64,000 nucleotides of DNA from Bdellovibrionales bacterium (lineage in GTDB: Bacteria > Bdellovibrionota > UBA1018 > CAIMNF01). The position numbers and the translations under genes were made by a program. Each line of letters opens with the position of its first letter. Position 1 is the stretch's first letter. The stretch lies in assembly GCA_018266375.1 (NCBI GenBank), contig JAFEAO010000007.1:62001-126000 (forward strand). The letters run 5' to 3'. Shown piece after piece: positions 35,501 to 44,400 of this stretch. The notes under the pieces were generated by a model. It was not told the origin of the DNA, did not search any database, and saw only the letters and a program-made list of their open reading frames with translations.

Positions 35501-35784
35501 GTGCCGTCGGTCTCTAGCTTCGAGTCGCGTTCCATTTGGATGTAGTACAAGGTCAACGCTTTTTGCGACATCAAATCCCCAAGCTGGACGTATAGGTCCG
35601 GCAAAAATGGCGCGTTCTGACTTTGGGATATCTGCTGACGCAAAAGCTTGGCCGACTGGTCGGTCTTCTCGATCGCCTGAGAGAGCTTTTGGCGGAAATT
35701 CGGGTCGTCGTCGTCCGCACGCACTTCCGTCAGTACCGTAATCTGGACCAAAAGCGCGATGAGGAAAGCTGACACCAATTTCAT
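32584..35784 (-). CDS. Large exported TPR-repeat protein (gliding-complex type)
   Basis: The product is about 1066 residues from the ATG at 35784, which overlaps the preceding stop as ATGA. A signal peptide (MKLVSAFLIALLVQITVLTEVRA) is followed by helical repeats along the whole length, with TPR-like spacing (for example YYLLGNFFESGETYLKIFDGYYG, given here as key residues YLLGNFFESGE). It is probably periplasmic and serves as a scaffold. By position it corresponds to the long TPR components (GltD/GltE type) of Myxococcus gliding clusters; that match is inferred. Confidence 0.88.
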   Translation of the reverse strand: MKLVSAFLIALLVQITVLTEVRADDDDPNFRQKLSQAIEKTDQSAKLLRQQISQSQNAPFLPDLYVQLGDLMSQKALTLYYIQMERDSKLETDGTKAKVEDSKPVVDATKEAIQIYELVIREFPKYPKKAEVSYKLALSLKSIEETAKFIAVASHIQEEFPNTEESMRAGLLLGRHYLDAHEWEDSTKYLVPISESKYNYEKNLAKYWLGLVSLGKEKYKEALNLFETVIEDKELKEQENPYDIKKGKGKLSKTDLKREALIDSIRAYTFVFAKDPNPVEYYSRLAPTEIHFQEVMEKLAVRYVLMKQYNQSVKVLRTMSERTADPQRVINVYREILLLIPMAQRLSIPVEEMRFVVQKFAQWRSYFNLPPKVLSDAYWFFEKQVRDVGTRNHDMAKTEKNPARKRELLEQGRDYYILYDAFFNGSSNSVKMATNLADTYYLLGNFFESGETYLKIFDGYYGKTPNRRALIENSILSLQKDKNDAFYPKVRSKGVLLRAINSYQALVPAKKRDDELEFLRLKLQYEQGFVPQAIEELFAFMRPRKNTKKGKDAGELILDYFNTLNDFTGLEYWADKILALRVADGAFVAKVQKIKKQAKDRVVEEKIKTAVGYDAFSQGKSYLAAAMSSNDETVKNAVLQEALAKSKAEKDIQTFFEAARLMAKKESNPNKRVAILRSIAQENMKVGRFYHGIEQLKVTSGEPGIDKKTSSSLWEDAVNTAVILHDRSKIRELIQDPRFAQTSSASKNRIREQMADALDSPMELTDGEAEILFRIGLSEESLLGLYKAKGRLAPAIAARVDQEARGHCGRSSKVPLCQWLIFQSLEPKRVQVLNFLKTAPTSLQSLEGVAGKFMEMARQYQAMEGSADAHLETAISIRGREVYQGFAGYLTRVAAANPSLKNDIMAKANESLGSAKVYQQKCLTIRQKSVAANPAMKFCSATTPPSFNDMLSWTKLSHSNAIKSDPDSDAILNLRKSIFSAKEAADPTLKLAEAYLQARADHHAVAMANYGISLYPAREADFKAVMGCALVNLGYLTEANFHLRASNDYNGLKTKCSAMLRGAKSQ

Positions 35785-37139
35785 TCGTAACACCGATCAA
35801 CGATTATCGCTTTCAGCTTATTGCGTTCATCCAACCAATAGTCCCCGTATTGCATCCAACGAATTTCGAATTCGTCGGGTCTGACGCCGTCGGCGACGGT
35901 CGAGCGGGGCTTTTCTTCGGAAATCGGTTGGAACACGAGGCGCGGATTGTACTTCGCGCGCTGAATATCGAACTTGAGGAAACGCATTTGCTCGGAAACA
36001 AGGAGTACCTGCTGAGCGATCTTGTTGAGCGCCTCGCCCGATAGCGATTTCAGTTTTCTCTGCTGGATCAAAAGCTCGGTTCTATAAACGTACTTCACCA
36101 AATCGCCTACCGGGCCCGACCAACTCGCGGTTTTTTTGGCCTCTTCTCGGAGTCCGTTGACCACTTGACGGGTTTGATTGAACTCGGCGTTGTCCGGGAG
36201 CTCGAGCGTCGCAAGAAGCGGGTATTTTTCGTACGGATCGCCTTTTTTGATCCCGTCCAAAATATCTTTGAACATGTCCTCGAAGCTCTCGATCAGCGCG
36301 TCCATGTAAGGAGTGGCGCAGGTCGAGCGGTAAACCAGAGAGCGAAGGTTAAATTTTTCGAGACTGAATTCTTTGGCAGCCGCTTTGGACTCTAAGTTAA
36401 AGAGCAAACCCAGAGCTTCCGGATATTTTTTGAGATGGAAATAAGCCCAAGCCGCTTCGAGCCAATCGGACGGTTGCATCGGGTTAAGCTTGAGTAAGAA
36501 CGAGTTGTATATTTCGAGCGCTTTTTCGTAGTCGCCTTTTTCGAAATGGATTCGCGCAAGCATACGGGTCATCTTCACGACGAGGGCCTTCGGCTGCTCC
36601 GAAAGTTTCTTGCCAAGAGCCTTATTCAGAAGATCAAGCGCACCTTGCAAATCACCTTTAGAATAGGCCTGAACCGCTTGATAGAAGATGTATTTAGGGA
36701 AGTTTTCTTTGTCTATTTTGTCGTAGTAAAAGGTCGCCCAATGGCCGGCTTTCTTTTCTTCGCTCAGGATCGCTTTGTAGAGGTAGTAGCTGTTGTAAAA
36801 CTGGTATTCTTCAGGCCCCTCGCCCAACGCCAAATCCAAATCGCCCGGAATGAAGATATCCCGTACCGGAACCGGATAGCCGGCGTCGATACTTTGAATC
36901 ACGGTGCGATACGCAAGCTCCTTGCTCGTGATGTCGGCAAAAAGAGAGATCAGGTGGTTTGCCACCGCAAGCGCGCCGAACAAATAACCTTCGTCGCGCA
37001 AACGCTGGGTTGCCGCTTCCCACGTCTTGACGTCTTTTGCCACGGGAGGAACGGTCGCCTGCCAACGCGCATCTGCGCCGCGTGCAGCGTTTGTGGTCAC
37101 CAAACTACACAGTGCGAGCAATACAATGATCGACTTCAA
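35781..37139 (-). CDS. Exported TPR-repeat protein
   Basis: The 452-residue product has a signal peptide (MKSIIVLLALCSLVTTNA) and TPR-like repeats, clearest around EKGDYEKALEIYNSFLLK. It overlaps both neighbours by 4 bases, so four genes from 37825 to 31877 are translationally coupled. A periplasmic scaffold role in the same complex is likely. Confidence 0.88.
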   Translation of the reverse strand: MKSIIVLLALCSLVTTNAARGADARWQATVPPVAKDVKTWEAATQRLRDEGYLFGALAVANHLISLFADITSKELAYRTVIQSIDAGYPVPVRDIFIPGDLDLALGEGPEEYQFYNSYYLYKAILSEEKKAGHWATFYYDKIDKENFPKYIFYQAVQAYSKGDLQGALDLLNKALGKKLSEQPKALVVKMTRMLARIHFEKGDYEKALEIYNSFLLKLNPMQPSDWLEAAWAYFHLKKYPEALGLLFNLESKAAAKEFSLEKFNLRSLVYRSTCATPYMDALIESFEDMFKDILDGIKKGDPYEKYPLLATLELPDNAEFNQTRQVVNGLREEAKKTASWSGPVGDLVKYVYRTELLIQQRKLKSLSGEALNKIAQQVLLVSEQMRFLKFDIQRAKYNPRLVFQPISEEKPRSTVADGVRPDEFEIRWMQYGDYWLDERNKLKAIIVDRCYE

Positions 37140-37825
37140 AAGCTGATGCCTGTCCCGAGCGTAAAGGTCATGTAGTTATTGAGGCCCGGAATCGAAAGGG
37201 AATCGCGAACTTCAAAGGTCCAGGAGAACGCGTCACGAGTGAATGCCTCGAGCTTCAGCCCTAATAGCGTCGAAATCATCGGATTACGCTGAGAGGTCTT
37301 GATCGCGCCTAAACCCGCCATCGCCGAACAACGGAAATAACGGATGTACTCCTCCATCATCGCCATTTTCCCGTAAGCAAAGGTGTATTGGACGTCGGAG
37401 CTGAAGATGTAATTCAAGGTGTCGATCGTTTTCGGGTCTACCGAGTAACGGTCGGCAAGTTCGGTCGTGAGGTCTTTTTGGAATGTAATGAAGTATTGGG
37501 CGTTCAGCACTTCCCACGCAAATGTACGCGTCGAGTGGTAAGTGTAGCCGGCGTTCAAGCTGAGGCCGTAAAAATAAGCATCAAAAGGATACAAACCGAT
37601 CCCGAGGCCCAATTGGTTTTGTGTCGGGTTGATGTAGGTCTCGACGGCTTCGAGTTCCACTCCATCCATCAGTTTCGGCTGACGAGCACCGGTCGTGCTG
37701 ATGTCTCCGGACTCTTTGAGCTGTTCGGGCGGAGGTGGTGGTGGCGGGGCCGCTCCTTTCGGAGCAGCGGTTTGCGCGAAAGCATTCACCGACAACAAAA
37801 GACAAACGGCCCACAATCGGATCAT
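37136..37825 (-). CDS. Outer membrane beta-barrel protein (OMP_myx_plus-like)
   Basis: The 229-residue product has a signal peptide (MIRLWAVCLLLSVNAFAQ), a poly-proline stretch (PPPPPPP) in a short linker, then a beta-barrel domain ending in the aromatic FTLGTGISF. The pattern ETYINPTQNQLGLGIGLYPF resembles the barrel family found in delta-proteobacterial gliding clusters. It is the first gene of the minus-strand operon, divergent from the VWA operon. Confidence 0.87.
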   Translation of the reverse strand: MIRLWAVCLLLSVNAFAQTAAPKGAAPPPPPPPEQLKESGDISTTGARQPKLMDGVELEAVETYINPTQNQLGLGIGLYPFDAYFYGLSLNAGYTYHSTRTFAWEVLNAQYFITFQKDLTTELADRYSVDPKTIDTLNYIFSSDVQYTFAYGKMAMMEEYIRYFRCSAMAGLGAIKTSQRNPMISTLLGLKLEAFTRDAFSWTFEVRDSLSIPGLNNYMTFTLGTGISF

Positions 37826-37926
37826 ATAATAAACAATGAGACACGCATTGCTCCACTGTCAACGCGAGCCGGAACAAAAAAATACTGAGTTTACAAGTGT
37901 GTCTCTTACGACGCGTCACGCTCTGG

Positions 37927-37966
37927 ACAAACTTTCGACAGCGTCAAAATGTTCTACAAAGTTTGT
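37927..37966. promoter_or_regulatory. 9-bp inverted repeat in the divergent control region
   Basis: ACAAACTTT (37927-37935) and AAAGTTTGT (37958-37966) are exact complements 22 bases apart, between the gliding-type operon (start 37825) and the VWA operon (start 38042). The position suits a regulator that controls both operons. Confidence 0.5.
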
Positions 37967-38041
37967 ATATCGAAACCTTGTAATGATTAAGTTTTTTTGT
38001 GGCTTGAGAATTGCTAGTTATTTGACGATAGGGGAATAGAA

Positions 38042-39877
38042 ATGCAACGGGGGTTGTGTAATATCCACAAAGGGGTTCGTCCTGCTGATCACGTGCGCAA
38101 ATACGCATGCCTGATCACCGTTGCCCTTTTGTCTTCAAGCTTCCTCACCGGCTGTTACGAAACCAGCCTCACTCCGCTCCAATTCTTCGTCGCTCCTAAA
38201 CTTAATCCTCCTAAAACGGTTGACGTGAATTTTTGCATGGATCCAGCGGTTCCGGAGAAGTTCGTGGTGAAAACCGTGATCATTCTCGACCACTCAGGCA
38301 GTAACAAACAAAACGTTTTACTCTCTGCCGATGGCTCGGGCGCTCCGCAAATTACCAACAACGCGATTACGGTGAGTGCAAACTACGCAACCGACCCGAC
38401 CGGTATCCTGCGCTACGGCGATTTGGCGACTCCGGGCTCGCTCCTGAACTTTCTTTCGACTTTGCCTGCAAACGATCCGGCGGATCCGCTCCGCTACTTC
38501 GCGTCGGTCGATTTCTCGGATCAGGCTTACACCTATCCGAACGGCGCTTCGGGCTTCACTTCGGACATTCCAGCCTTCTACAATCAGATGCTGACCAACG
38601 CCCGCGGCGGTAACCCGAACAATGCAGCCGGCGTTCCGGCCGATACCGGTGCCACGAGTTACATGAGCGCGTTGAACGCCACATACGCGATCATCAGCTC
38701 GGACATCGTAAAAGCTCAAAACTGCGCGAAGCTCGCGACAACGACTGCTCCATCGGCCAATTGTCCGCACCCGGGCGTTCAGGTCGCTTCATCTTACGTT
38801 ATCATCTTCGCTTCCGACGGCGCGCCGATCATCTCGATCACCGGCGTCGATGCCAATAACCAAGTCACCGGCCAGCTCCAGACCACTCGTGAAGCAACCG
38901 GCGAGATATTGGGTCAAGTGCAAGCGCTCACCGCCCTCACCGCCAATACTAAGTTCGTTGCGGGCGTGAACCTCTTCTCTGTCTATTACTACAACCCGAC
39001 CAACAACATCGACAACAGCGCGAAACAGCTTCTCGCCGATATGGCTCGCGTCGGACAGGGTATCTCTTATAGTGCGCTTTCCGGTTCGAAAATCGACTAC
39101 ACTCGCTTCCAACCGCCGGCTCGCTTGATCAAATACTTACTCTCGGACATCTTCGTGACCAATGAATCGGGCGTCTGGGCCAAAGACGGCACTTTCGCTA
39201 ACGACGCCGACAGCGATGGTATCAGCGATGCGGACGAAACCGCTCGCGGCTCGAATCCAAACAACGCGGACTCGAACGGTAACGGCGCAAACGATCTCGT
39301 CGAGATGAAACTCGGCGCGAGCATGAACCTCGGAATGTGCAGTGGTGTCACCAAAGCCGGCGGCAAATACCACGAGTCAGACCCGAACGGTCTCAACGAC
39401 TGCGAAAAAATCCTTTTAAGCGACACCGGCGGAGTCAACAATCCGGACTCAAACGGCGACGGTATGCCAGACTGGACGGCGTTTAAAAACGGCGTTCCTT
39501 TCCAATTGAACTCGGTGGCTTCGTATTTGAGCACCTTGTCTGACGGCTACACTCAATATCAAAAAGTAAAATACTCGCTCCCAGTGAGCATTCCTTTCAA
39601 TCAAATCTTGAATCCACGCGCGAGCAACTACGCTCTCACCATGATCAGCAACAACGCGTCTCAGGCTTGTTACAAGCTCGAAGTCACCGATCTTCCATAC
39701 AGCACCGAGACCGATAAGATCCGCGTGCAAATCATCGAACGCAGCGAACTCCTTCAGGATCGTTACCTCTATAGAACCGCTTCTAAAAATCACGTTACCG
39801 GTCAGAATCTCCTGATTTTTAACGACTGGAACGACGCTGCGGAGATCGCGGCACAAACTTGGAAGGTGTGGCCATGA
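38042..39877 (+). CDS. VWA-domain lipoprotein with calcium-binding (thrombospondin-3-like) repeats
   Basis: A lipobox (LTGC) at about residue 37 follows a long n-region. A VWA-like domain has the metal-site motif IILDHSGSN, with a second DTGATSYMSAL segment, and a late FASDG. Residues 380-450 have Asp-rich repeats (DADSDGISDADE, DSNGNGANDL, DSNGDGMPDW) that bind calcium. VWA domains bind ligands through a metal ion, so it is a surface adhesin or complex component. The start has AGGGG 8 bases upstream. First gene of the operon; it overlaps the next by 4 bases. Confidence 0.88.
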   Translation: MQRGLCNIHKGVRPADHVRKYACLITVALLSSSFLTGCYETSLTPLQFFVAPKLNPPKTVDVNFCMDPAVPEKFVVKTVIILDHSGSNKQNVLLSADGSGAPQITNNAITVSANYATDPTGILRYGDLATPGSLLNFLSTLPANDPADPLRYFASVDFSDQAYTYPNGASGFTSDIPAFYNQMLTNARGGNPNNAAGVPADTGATSYMSALNATYAIISSDIVKAQNCAKLATTTAPSANCPHPGVQVASSYVIIFASDGAPIISITGVDANNQVTGQLQTTREATGEILGQVQALTALTANTKFVAGVNLFSVYYYNPTNNIDNSAKQLLADMARVGQGISYSALSGSKIDYTRFQPPARLIKYLLSDIFVTNESGVWAKDGTFANDADSDGISDADETARGSNPNNADSNGNGANDLVEMKLGASMNLGMCSGVTKAGGKYHESDPNGLNDCEKILLSDTGGVNNPDSNGDGMPDWTAFKNGVPFQLNSVASYLSTLSDGYTQYQKVKYSLPVSIPFNQILNPRASNYALTMISNNASQACYKLEVTDLPYSTETDKIRVQIIERSELLQDRYLYRTASKNHVTGQNLLIFNDWNDAAEIAAQTWKVWP

Positions 39878-40821
39878 GACATCTTTTAAGCGTGCTCAGC
39901 ATCTCTGCTCTTTTGACTGGCTGTTTGGCTCAGACCCAGAAGACACTCGTCGACCTCGAAAAGGGCGAGAAGCCGATCGCTCCTCCGGTGATCACTTTAA
40001 AAATGAGCAAGTATACGCCGACGACCGGCCGTACCTTTAAAGATATCTTCGTGGTGAACTTCTCTTCTAAATGTACTCGCGGTAAGTGCGAAGAAAGCTA
40101 CTCGCGCGACGGCATGACCGATACGCTCAAGGCTAATACGGCGGCTCAATACGGATTCGCCAACACGGGTCCATATACTGTGAACAATAACTTCAGCGAT
40201 CTTATGCTCTATCTATCGGGCATCGTGTACTCTCAGCAAAACCTGCTCTATTGCGCCTTGAGCCAAACTGAGAGCACTTCAAACGACATCATTAAATACA
40301 TGGACGACCGCAATGCGACTCCGGTGGTTCAATACCTAGGTTTGCGCGATTGCGAGCGCTCATACCTCGGCCTGAATCCGAACTTGTTTGACTTCGACAA
40401 AGACGGCATTCCGGATTACCTGGAACTCCGTTGCGGGCTCAATCCGAAAAACCCGAACGACGCGGCGTTGAGCTTGACCGGCGAAAGCATCAGCTCCCTC
40501 GAGAAGTGCAAACGTCATATCGCGATCGATGAAGCGGCGAACTCGCCCGCAAACCAACTCTTCGCTTACCAGTACAAGCTCGAGATCGAAAAAGACGGTA
40601 CCCGCACTTTCACGGTTTCGAACATTCCGGTTCTTGAAAACAACAAACAAAACCTGATCGCGATCTACATGGTGGAGATCGATCCAAATACTTCTAAAAC
40701 TTACCTTTCTACCGCGTGGTCGTTAATCACTCCGACTCCGACTCGCGAACGGGTTTACCGTTTCAATTACTGGGTCATGAGCTCGGCAACCACATTTAAC
40801 CAGGAGATTTCATTCCCATGA
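39874..40821 (+). CDS. Lipoprotein with one Asp-rich calcium-binding repeat
   Basis: From the ATG at 39874 (ATGA overlap with the previous stop; GGAAGG 7 bases upstream) the product has a lipobox LLTGC. A repeat FDFDKDGIPDYLELRCGLNP matches the thrombospondin-3-like repeats of its neighbours, but there is no VWA domain. Cysteines are frequent. It overlaps the next gene by 4 bases. It probably forms a complex with the two VWA lipoproteins. Confidence 0.83.
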   Translation: MRHLLSVLSISALLTGCLAQTQKTLVDLEKGEKPIAPPVITLKMSKYTPTTGRTFKDIFVVNFSSKCTRGKCEESYSRDGMTDTLKANTAAQYGFANTGPYTVNNNFSDLMLYLSGIVYSQQNLLYCALSQTESTSNDIIKYMDDRNATPVVQYLGLRDCERSYLGLNPNLFDFDKDGIPDYLELRCGLNPKNPNDAALSLTGESISSLEKCKRHIAIDEAANSPANQLFAYQYKLEIEKDGTRTFTVSNIPVLENNKQNLIAIYMVEIDPNTSKTYLSTAWSLITPTPTRERVYRFNYWVMSSATTFNQEISFP

Positions 40822-42485
40822 AGAATAAAAATCTCTGGTTAAGTATCATGATCGCTTGCATGGCCCTCGCCTCTTGTAAGTCATACAACCTCACTCCATT
40901 GACTCGCGAAGCTCCGGTAAACTTGAGCTACATCGACGTCGACGCGAAGTTCTGCACTTCGGATCGCTCCATCGCGAAACAGAAAGTAAAATACATGTTC
41001 ATTCTCGACCATTCGCAGTCGAACCAGCCTGGATTCCCGGATCCGCTGACTCCGACCGACCTTTCGAACACGGACTCGACCGGCGCGCGCCGCTACGCTC
41101 CGCTCGTTCAGTTCATCAACAACTTGATCCCGGATCCGAACAACCTGACTTACTTCTCGCTCATCGACTTTAACTCGACCGCGTACCAACCGCAGCAAAT
41201 GAAAGGCTTCGTGCAAGATCCAAACGTGTTCTTGAACACCTATGCCAAGCCGGACTGGATCGGAACCGGCACAGGCCAAATCCCCGCTCCGGCGGACCAA
41301 GGGTTCACTAACTATCAATCGGCGCTCCAATTGGCTTACCAATTGATTAAGTCCGACGCGATGGACGAGTCGTTCGTACAATCCGACGTTCCGTTTTCGA
41401 TTCAGTACCACATCATCTTCGTGACCGACGGCGTTCCGACCGTCGCGACCGGTACGGCGGGCAGTCAGACGATTTACACTCAAACTTTCTTGGCCGATAT
41501 CTTGCCGGTCATCAGCGGTCTCATGACCCTGAAAAACGATCCAAGCTTCGGTAAATTGATCTCGGGCGTGGAGCTCAACACCGCCTACTACTTCGAAGGC
41601 GCGCCGGTTCTCGACGCTCAAACGCTTCTCCAGCAAATGGCGGCGTCAGGCGCGGGTCAATACCTCGAGTTCGCATCGGGCCAAGGCATCATGTATCAAG
41701 CTTTCGCGCCTCCTGCGCGTAACATCAAAAACAACCTTCAGGATGTTTGGGTGGAAAACACCAACGTCATCGCCTGGGAAGATGGACGCCTCCTCCCGGA
41801 CTTCGACGGCGACGGTTTGCCTGATGAAATCGAAAACAAGTTCGGCTCCAACCGCCTCGCTCGCGACAGCGACGGTAACGGCGTAAACGACCTGGTCGAG
41901 TACCGCACAAAAGGCGTACCTTGCAAAGACGCGGCTTGCGCGGCTTCGGGACGCGACCTCTACGCGATTTGCGACGGATTCAGCCCGGTCGCGGACGCCG
42001 GCGGCAGCATCACTTTCCAAGCGAGCTCGAATGACGGCCTCAACGACTGCGAAAAGTTCGTTCTCGGCGCGGATCGCTCGAACTTCGACAGCAACGGGGA
42101 TTTCATCCCGGACTTGCTCGCATTCAAAAATACGATTCCGTTCATTACCGGCACCAACGGCACCTATGCCGATCCGTACGGCGATACGCTCAATCAATAT
42201 ACCAAACTCAAACAAGGGTTTCCGATCCCGATCTCGTCCAAGAACTTGCTCGGATTCGAACCTCGTGTGAACTCAATCATTCATGAAGCCGGCGACTCGC
42301 CTGATGTCGATTGTTACCACTACTACGCCAAACACGTCGCAGTGTTACGTCCTGGAGATACGATTCGCATTTACATGATCCAGAACAACAGTATCATTAA
42401 CAATAAGCCGACTTTAAAAACAGTCTCTAAATCCTGGCCGGGAGGGGATCCATACCTCTCCTTCCAGAAAGAGGAGTTCAATTAA
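40818..42485 (+). CDS. VWA-domain lipoprotein with calcium-binding repeats (second copy)
   Basis: The lipobox is LASC near residue 19. The VWA domain has MFILDHSQSNQ (metal site) and IIFVTDGVPT; Asp-rich repeats follow (DFDGDGLPDEIENKFGS, DSDGNGVNDL, DSNGDFIPDL). It is a paralogue of the first gene of the operon in domain order, with a shorter N terminus. The two may form a heteromer at the surface or in the periplasm. Confidence 0.87.
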   Translation: MKNKNLWLSIMIACMALASCKSYNLTPLTREAPVNLSYIDVDAKFCTSDRSIAKQKVKYMFILDHSQSNQPGFPDPLTPTDLSNTDSTGARRYAPLVQFINNLIPDPNNLTYFSLIDFNSTAYQPQQMKGFVQDPNVFLNTYAKPDWIGTGTGQIPAPADQGFTNYQSALQLAYQLIKSDAMDESFVQSDVPFSIQYHIIFVTDGVPTVATGTAGSQTIYTQTFLADILPVISGLMTLKNDPSFGKLISGVELNTAYYFEGAPVLDAQTLLQQMAASGAGQYLEFASGQGIMYQAFAPPARNIKNNLQDVWVENTNVIAWEDGRLLPDFDGDGLPDEIENKFGSNRLARDSDGNGVNDLVEYRTKGVPCKDAACAASGRDLYAICDGFSPVADAGGSITFQASSNDGLNDCEKFVLGADRSNFDSNGDFIPDLLAFKNTIPFITGTNGTYADPYGDTLNQYTKLKQGFPIPISSKNLLGFEPRVNSIIHEAGDSPDVDCYHYYAKHVAVLRPGDTIRIYMIQNNSIINNKPTLKTVSKSWPGGDPYLSFQKEEFN

Positions 42486-42529
42486 GGGAAAGGGCTCTTA
42501 ATTGATAAGTAACAAAAGGGAGGTCTACT

Positions 42530-43900
42530 ATGAAGACAATGAATATACTCGCAGCAGTAGCACTGTGTTTCAGTGTTGTTGGCTGCTACAAAGCAAGCGA
42601 CTTGGATAAAGCAGCTCTTCTCGGCAATGCCGGGACGAATGCAAATATTCCACTCAATTCGGCAATCTCAATGCAAGTGACCAGCGGAGGCACGACATTG
42701 TACGATTCCGGTAGCTCGGCTACGGCGGGATTCAAAGCCCAAGTCGGCAAAACGTACGCGATTAAAGTTCACGTATCGAACTTGAAGAACGGCGATAAAG
42801 CCGAGTTGCAAATGCAAAATACGTCGGTTCCATCGGCTCCAGTGCAAAAATACCCAATGGACGGAAACGGCGATTACAACAACTCCAACGTGACGTTCGG
42901 TTCTCCGGGCGATTATATGTTGAAGACCGCGATCGTTAAGTCCGACGGTTCGCAACAAAGCGCTGCGGTCATCAGCAGCGTTCAATGCGCGAACCCAACA
43001 TTCACTGCAAGCAGCCTCAACAGCAGCGGGATTTCAGTGAGCGGCTCAAATAACGTTTATACTTACAACGGAGCTTCCGTCGTGAGCGGCGCAAACGGTC
43101 AGGCTCCATACCAATGTGCATGGGACTTTACCGGCGTAGGTATCGTTGACTCGGCATTCGCGGATTGCGCGAACCCAGTTACGAATTACTCAAGCTACGT
43201 ATCACTCCGTAATATCGGTCTCGTCGTAAAAGACGCATGTAACACTTCGTTCGCGGTGTCGAAAGCCAACGTGAACTTAGCGGACACGGTGCCTTCTAGC
43301 CCGGGCAACGTGTTCATCGTGGGCCAAGTATCGGCAGAAACCGGTACCGCTAGCGATATCCGCATCAAAGGCGTGAAGTACCACTCTGAAAACGTGGGCA
43401 AAGGCCAGCAAGACGTTCAACCGAACTACGATGCTGGCACATTCACGATCCAGGCGATGCACGATTACGACGGAGCCGGAACCGTACACGTTCCATTCGG
43501 CGTGAAGCTCGTGATCAGTGGTCTCACTGGTACGTTCGATCTTCGCAATAACTTGACCGGCACTTTGAGCGCGGCAACCGCCAAGGTGAAATCGATCACG
43601 TACATCACCGACCAATCAGGTGACGACAAACCGTCGGTCACCTTGAGCGGCAACACCTGCACTACCACTGGATTGAACGTTCAAATCCTCAATCCAACTG
43701 GTCAGCCTTGTTCGGGCGGGGAAACCGGCTCGAATAACATGGCAACCGTAGAAGTATGGGGCGATTACACGTGCACGAACGTGAACAACGGCTCAGGCTC
43801 TGCGACAATCTCCGGTAAGTTCGATGGCTTCATCAAGCTCGTCGACAGCTGTACCGGCGGTGGCCAAGGCGGCGGCGGCGTGCCTCCGATCAAGCTCTAA
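42530..43900 (+). CDS. Lipoprotein with beta-sandwich/PKD-like segments
   Basis: The 456-residue product has a lipobox VVGC at about residue 19 and a strong AGGGAGG ribosome site. The mature part is beta-rich with Ig-like or PKD-like features (GAVKVHVSNLKNGDK-type strands; VVSGANGQAPYQCAWDFTG). The C terminus is glycine-rich (GGGQGGGG). It has no Asp-rich repeat. It is the last gene of the VWA operon, 44 bases after its neighbour, and is followed by two hairpins. Confidence 0.8.
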   Translation: MKTMNILAAVALCFSVVGCYKASDLDKAALLGNAGTNANIPLNSAISMQVTSGGTTLYDSGSSATAGFKAQVGKTYAIKVHVSNLKNGDKAELQMQNTSVPSAPVQKYPMDGNGDYNNSNVTFGSPGDYMLKTAIVKSDGSQQSAAVISSVQCANPTFTASSLNSSGISVSGSNNVYTYNGASVVSGANGQAPYQCAWDFTGVGIVDSAFADCANPVTNYSSYVSLRNIGLVVKDACNTSFAVSKANVNLADTVPSSPGNVFIVGQVSAETGTASDIRIKGVKYHSENVGKGQQDVQPNYDAGTFTIQAMHDYDGAGTVHVPFGVKLVISGLTGTFDLRNNLTGTLSAATAKVKSITYITDQSGDDKPSVTLSGNTCTTTGLNVQILNPTGQPCSGGETGSNNMATVEVWGDYTCTNVNNGSGSATISGKFDGFIKLVDSCTGGGQGGGGVPPIKL

Positions 43901-43945
43901 TCGGTTAGTAAAAAATCCCTTTTTCGCGGTTTCATAGACCGCGAG

Positions 43946-43982
43946 CCTCGGCCCGACGGATACCTGCACCGTCGGGTCGAGG
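43946..43982 (+). terminator. Strong hairpin after the VWA operon
   Basis: CCTCGGCCCGACGG pairs with CCGTCGGGTCGAGG (14 bp including one G-U) around a 9-base loop. A smaller stem, TCGCGGT/ACCGCGA (43924-43944), precedes it. There is only a weak T-rich tail (TCATTTTA), so it may stabilise the mRNA 3' end rather than terminate alone. Confidence 0.6.
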
Positions 43983-44000
43983 TCATTTTAGGGGTTCAAA

Positions 44001-44357
44001 TTGTTCGGAAAAATTAATATGCGAGCGCTTCTAATTCCATTATTCCTGGTTTCGATGGCGGTTCGATCGCATGCCGATGAACCGCGGAAGGTCAATTACG
44101 GAAAAACGCAGAATTGTGACATCGGTGAGCTCCTCGAGTTCCCCGACTTCAATATCCTCTGCCAAAATATCGAAGGGGTCGGCACCGACCACGTCGATTT
44201 GGTTTTCGTACTTCAGTCAAAAGCCGGGCAAACAAAACAAGTCATGAGACTCAACTCCATCGATGCGCCCATAGCGTTATTCAAAGTCAAAAGACACAAA
44301 TATCAATTCGAGGTCATGTCTCCGGGGATAAAAATCTCCCGTAAAGATAAAGACTAA
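44001..44357 (+). CDS. Small exported protein of unknown function
   Basis: The 118-residue product has a signal peptide (cleavage near RSHA). The start is a TTG at 44001 with AGGGG 6 bases upstream; the in-frame ATG at 44019 lacks such a site. The mature part has two cysteines and no recognised domain. It is followed by tgt after 43 bases. Confidence 0.68.
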   Translation: MFGKINMRALLIPLFLVSMAVRSHADEPRKVNYGKTQNCDIGELLEFPDFNILCQNIEGVGTDHVDLVFVLQSKAGQTKQVMRLNSIDAPIALFKVKRHKYQFEVMSPGIKISRKDKD

Positions 44358-44400
44358 ATCACCGTACATCGGCGGGCATCAAATATGATACAACGGGCCC

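Noticed and set aside
38042-42485. Cadherin/RTX-type toxin repeats
   Set aside because: The Asp-rich units are thrombospondin-3-like (DxDxDGxxD), not the glycine-rich RTX nonapeptide, and both proteins are lipoproteins.
43921-43982. Riboswitch between the VWA operon and the next gene
   Set aside because: The two hairpins follow a stop codon, have no conserved aptamer pattern that I know, and fit a 3'-end structure better.
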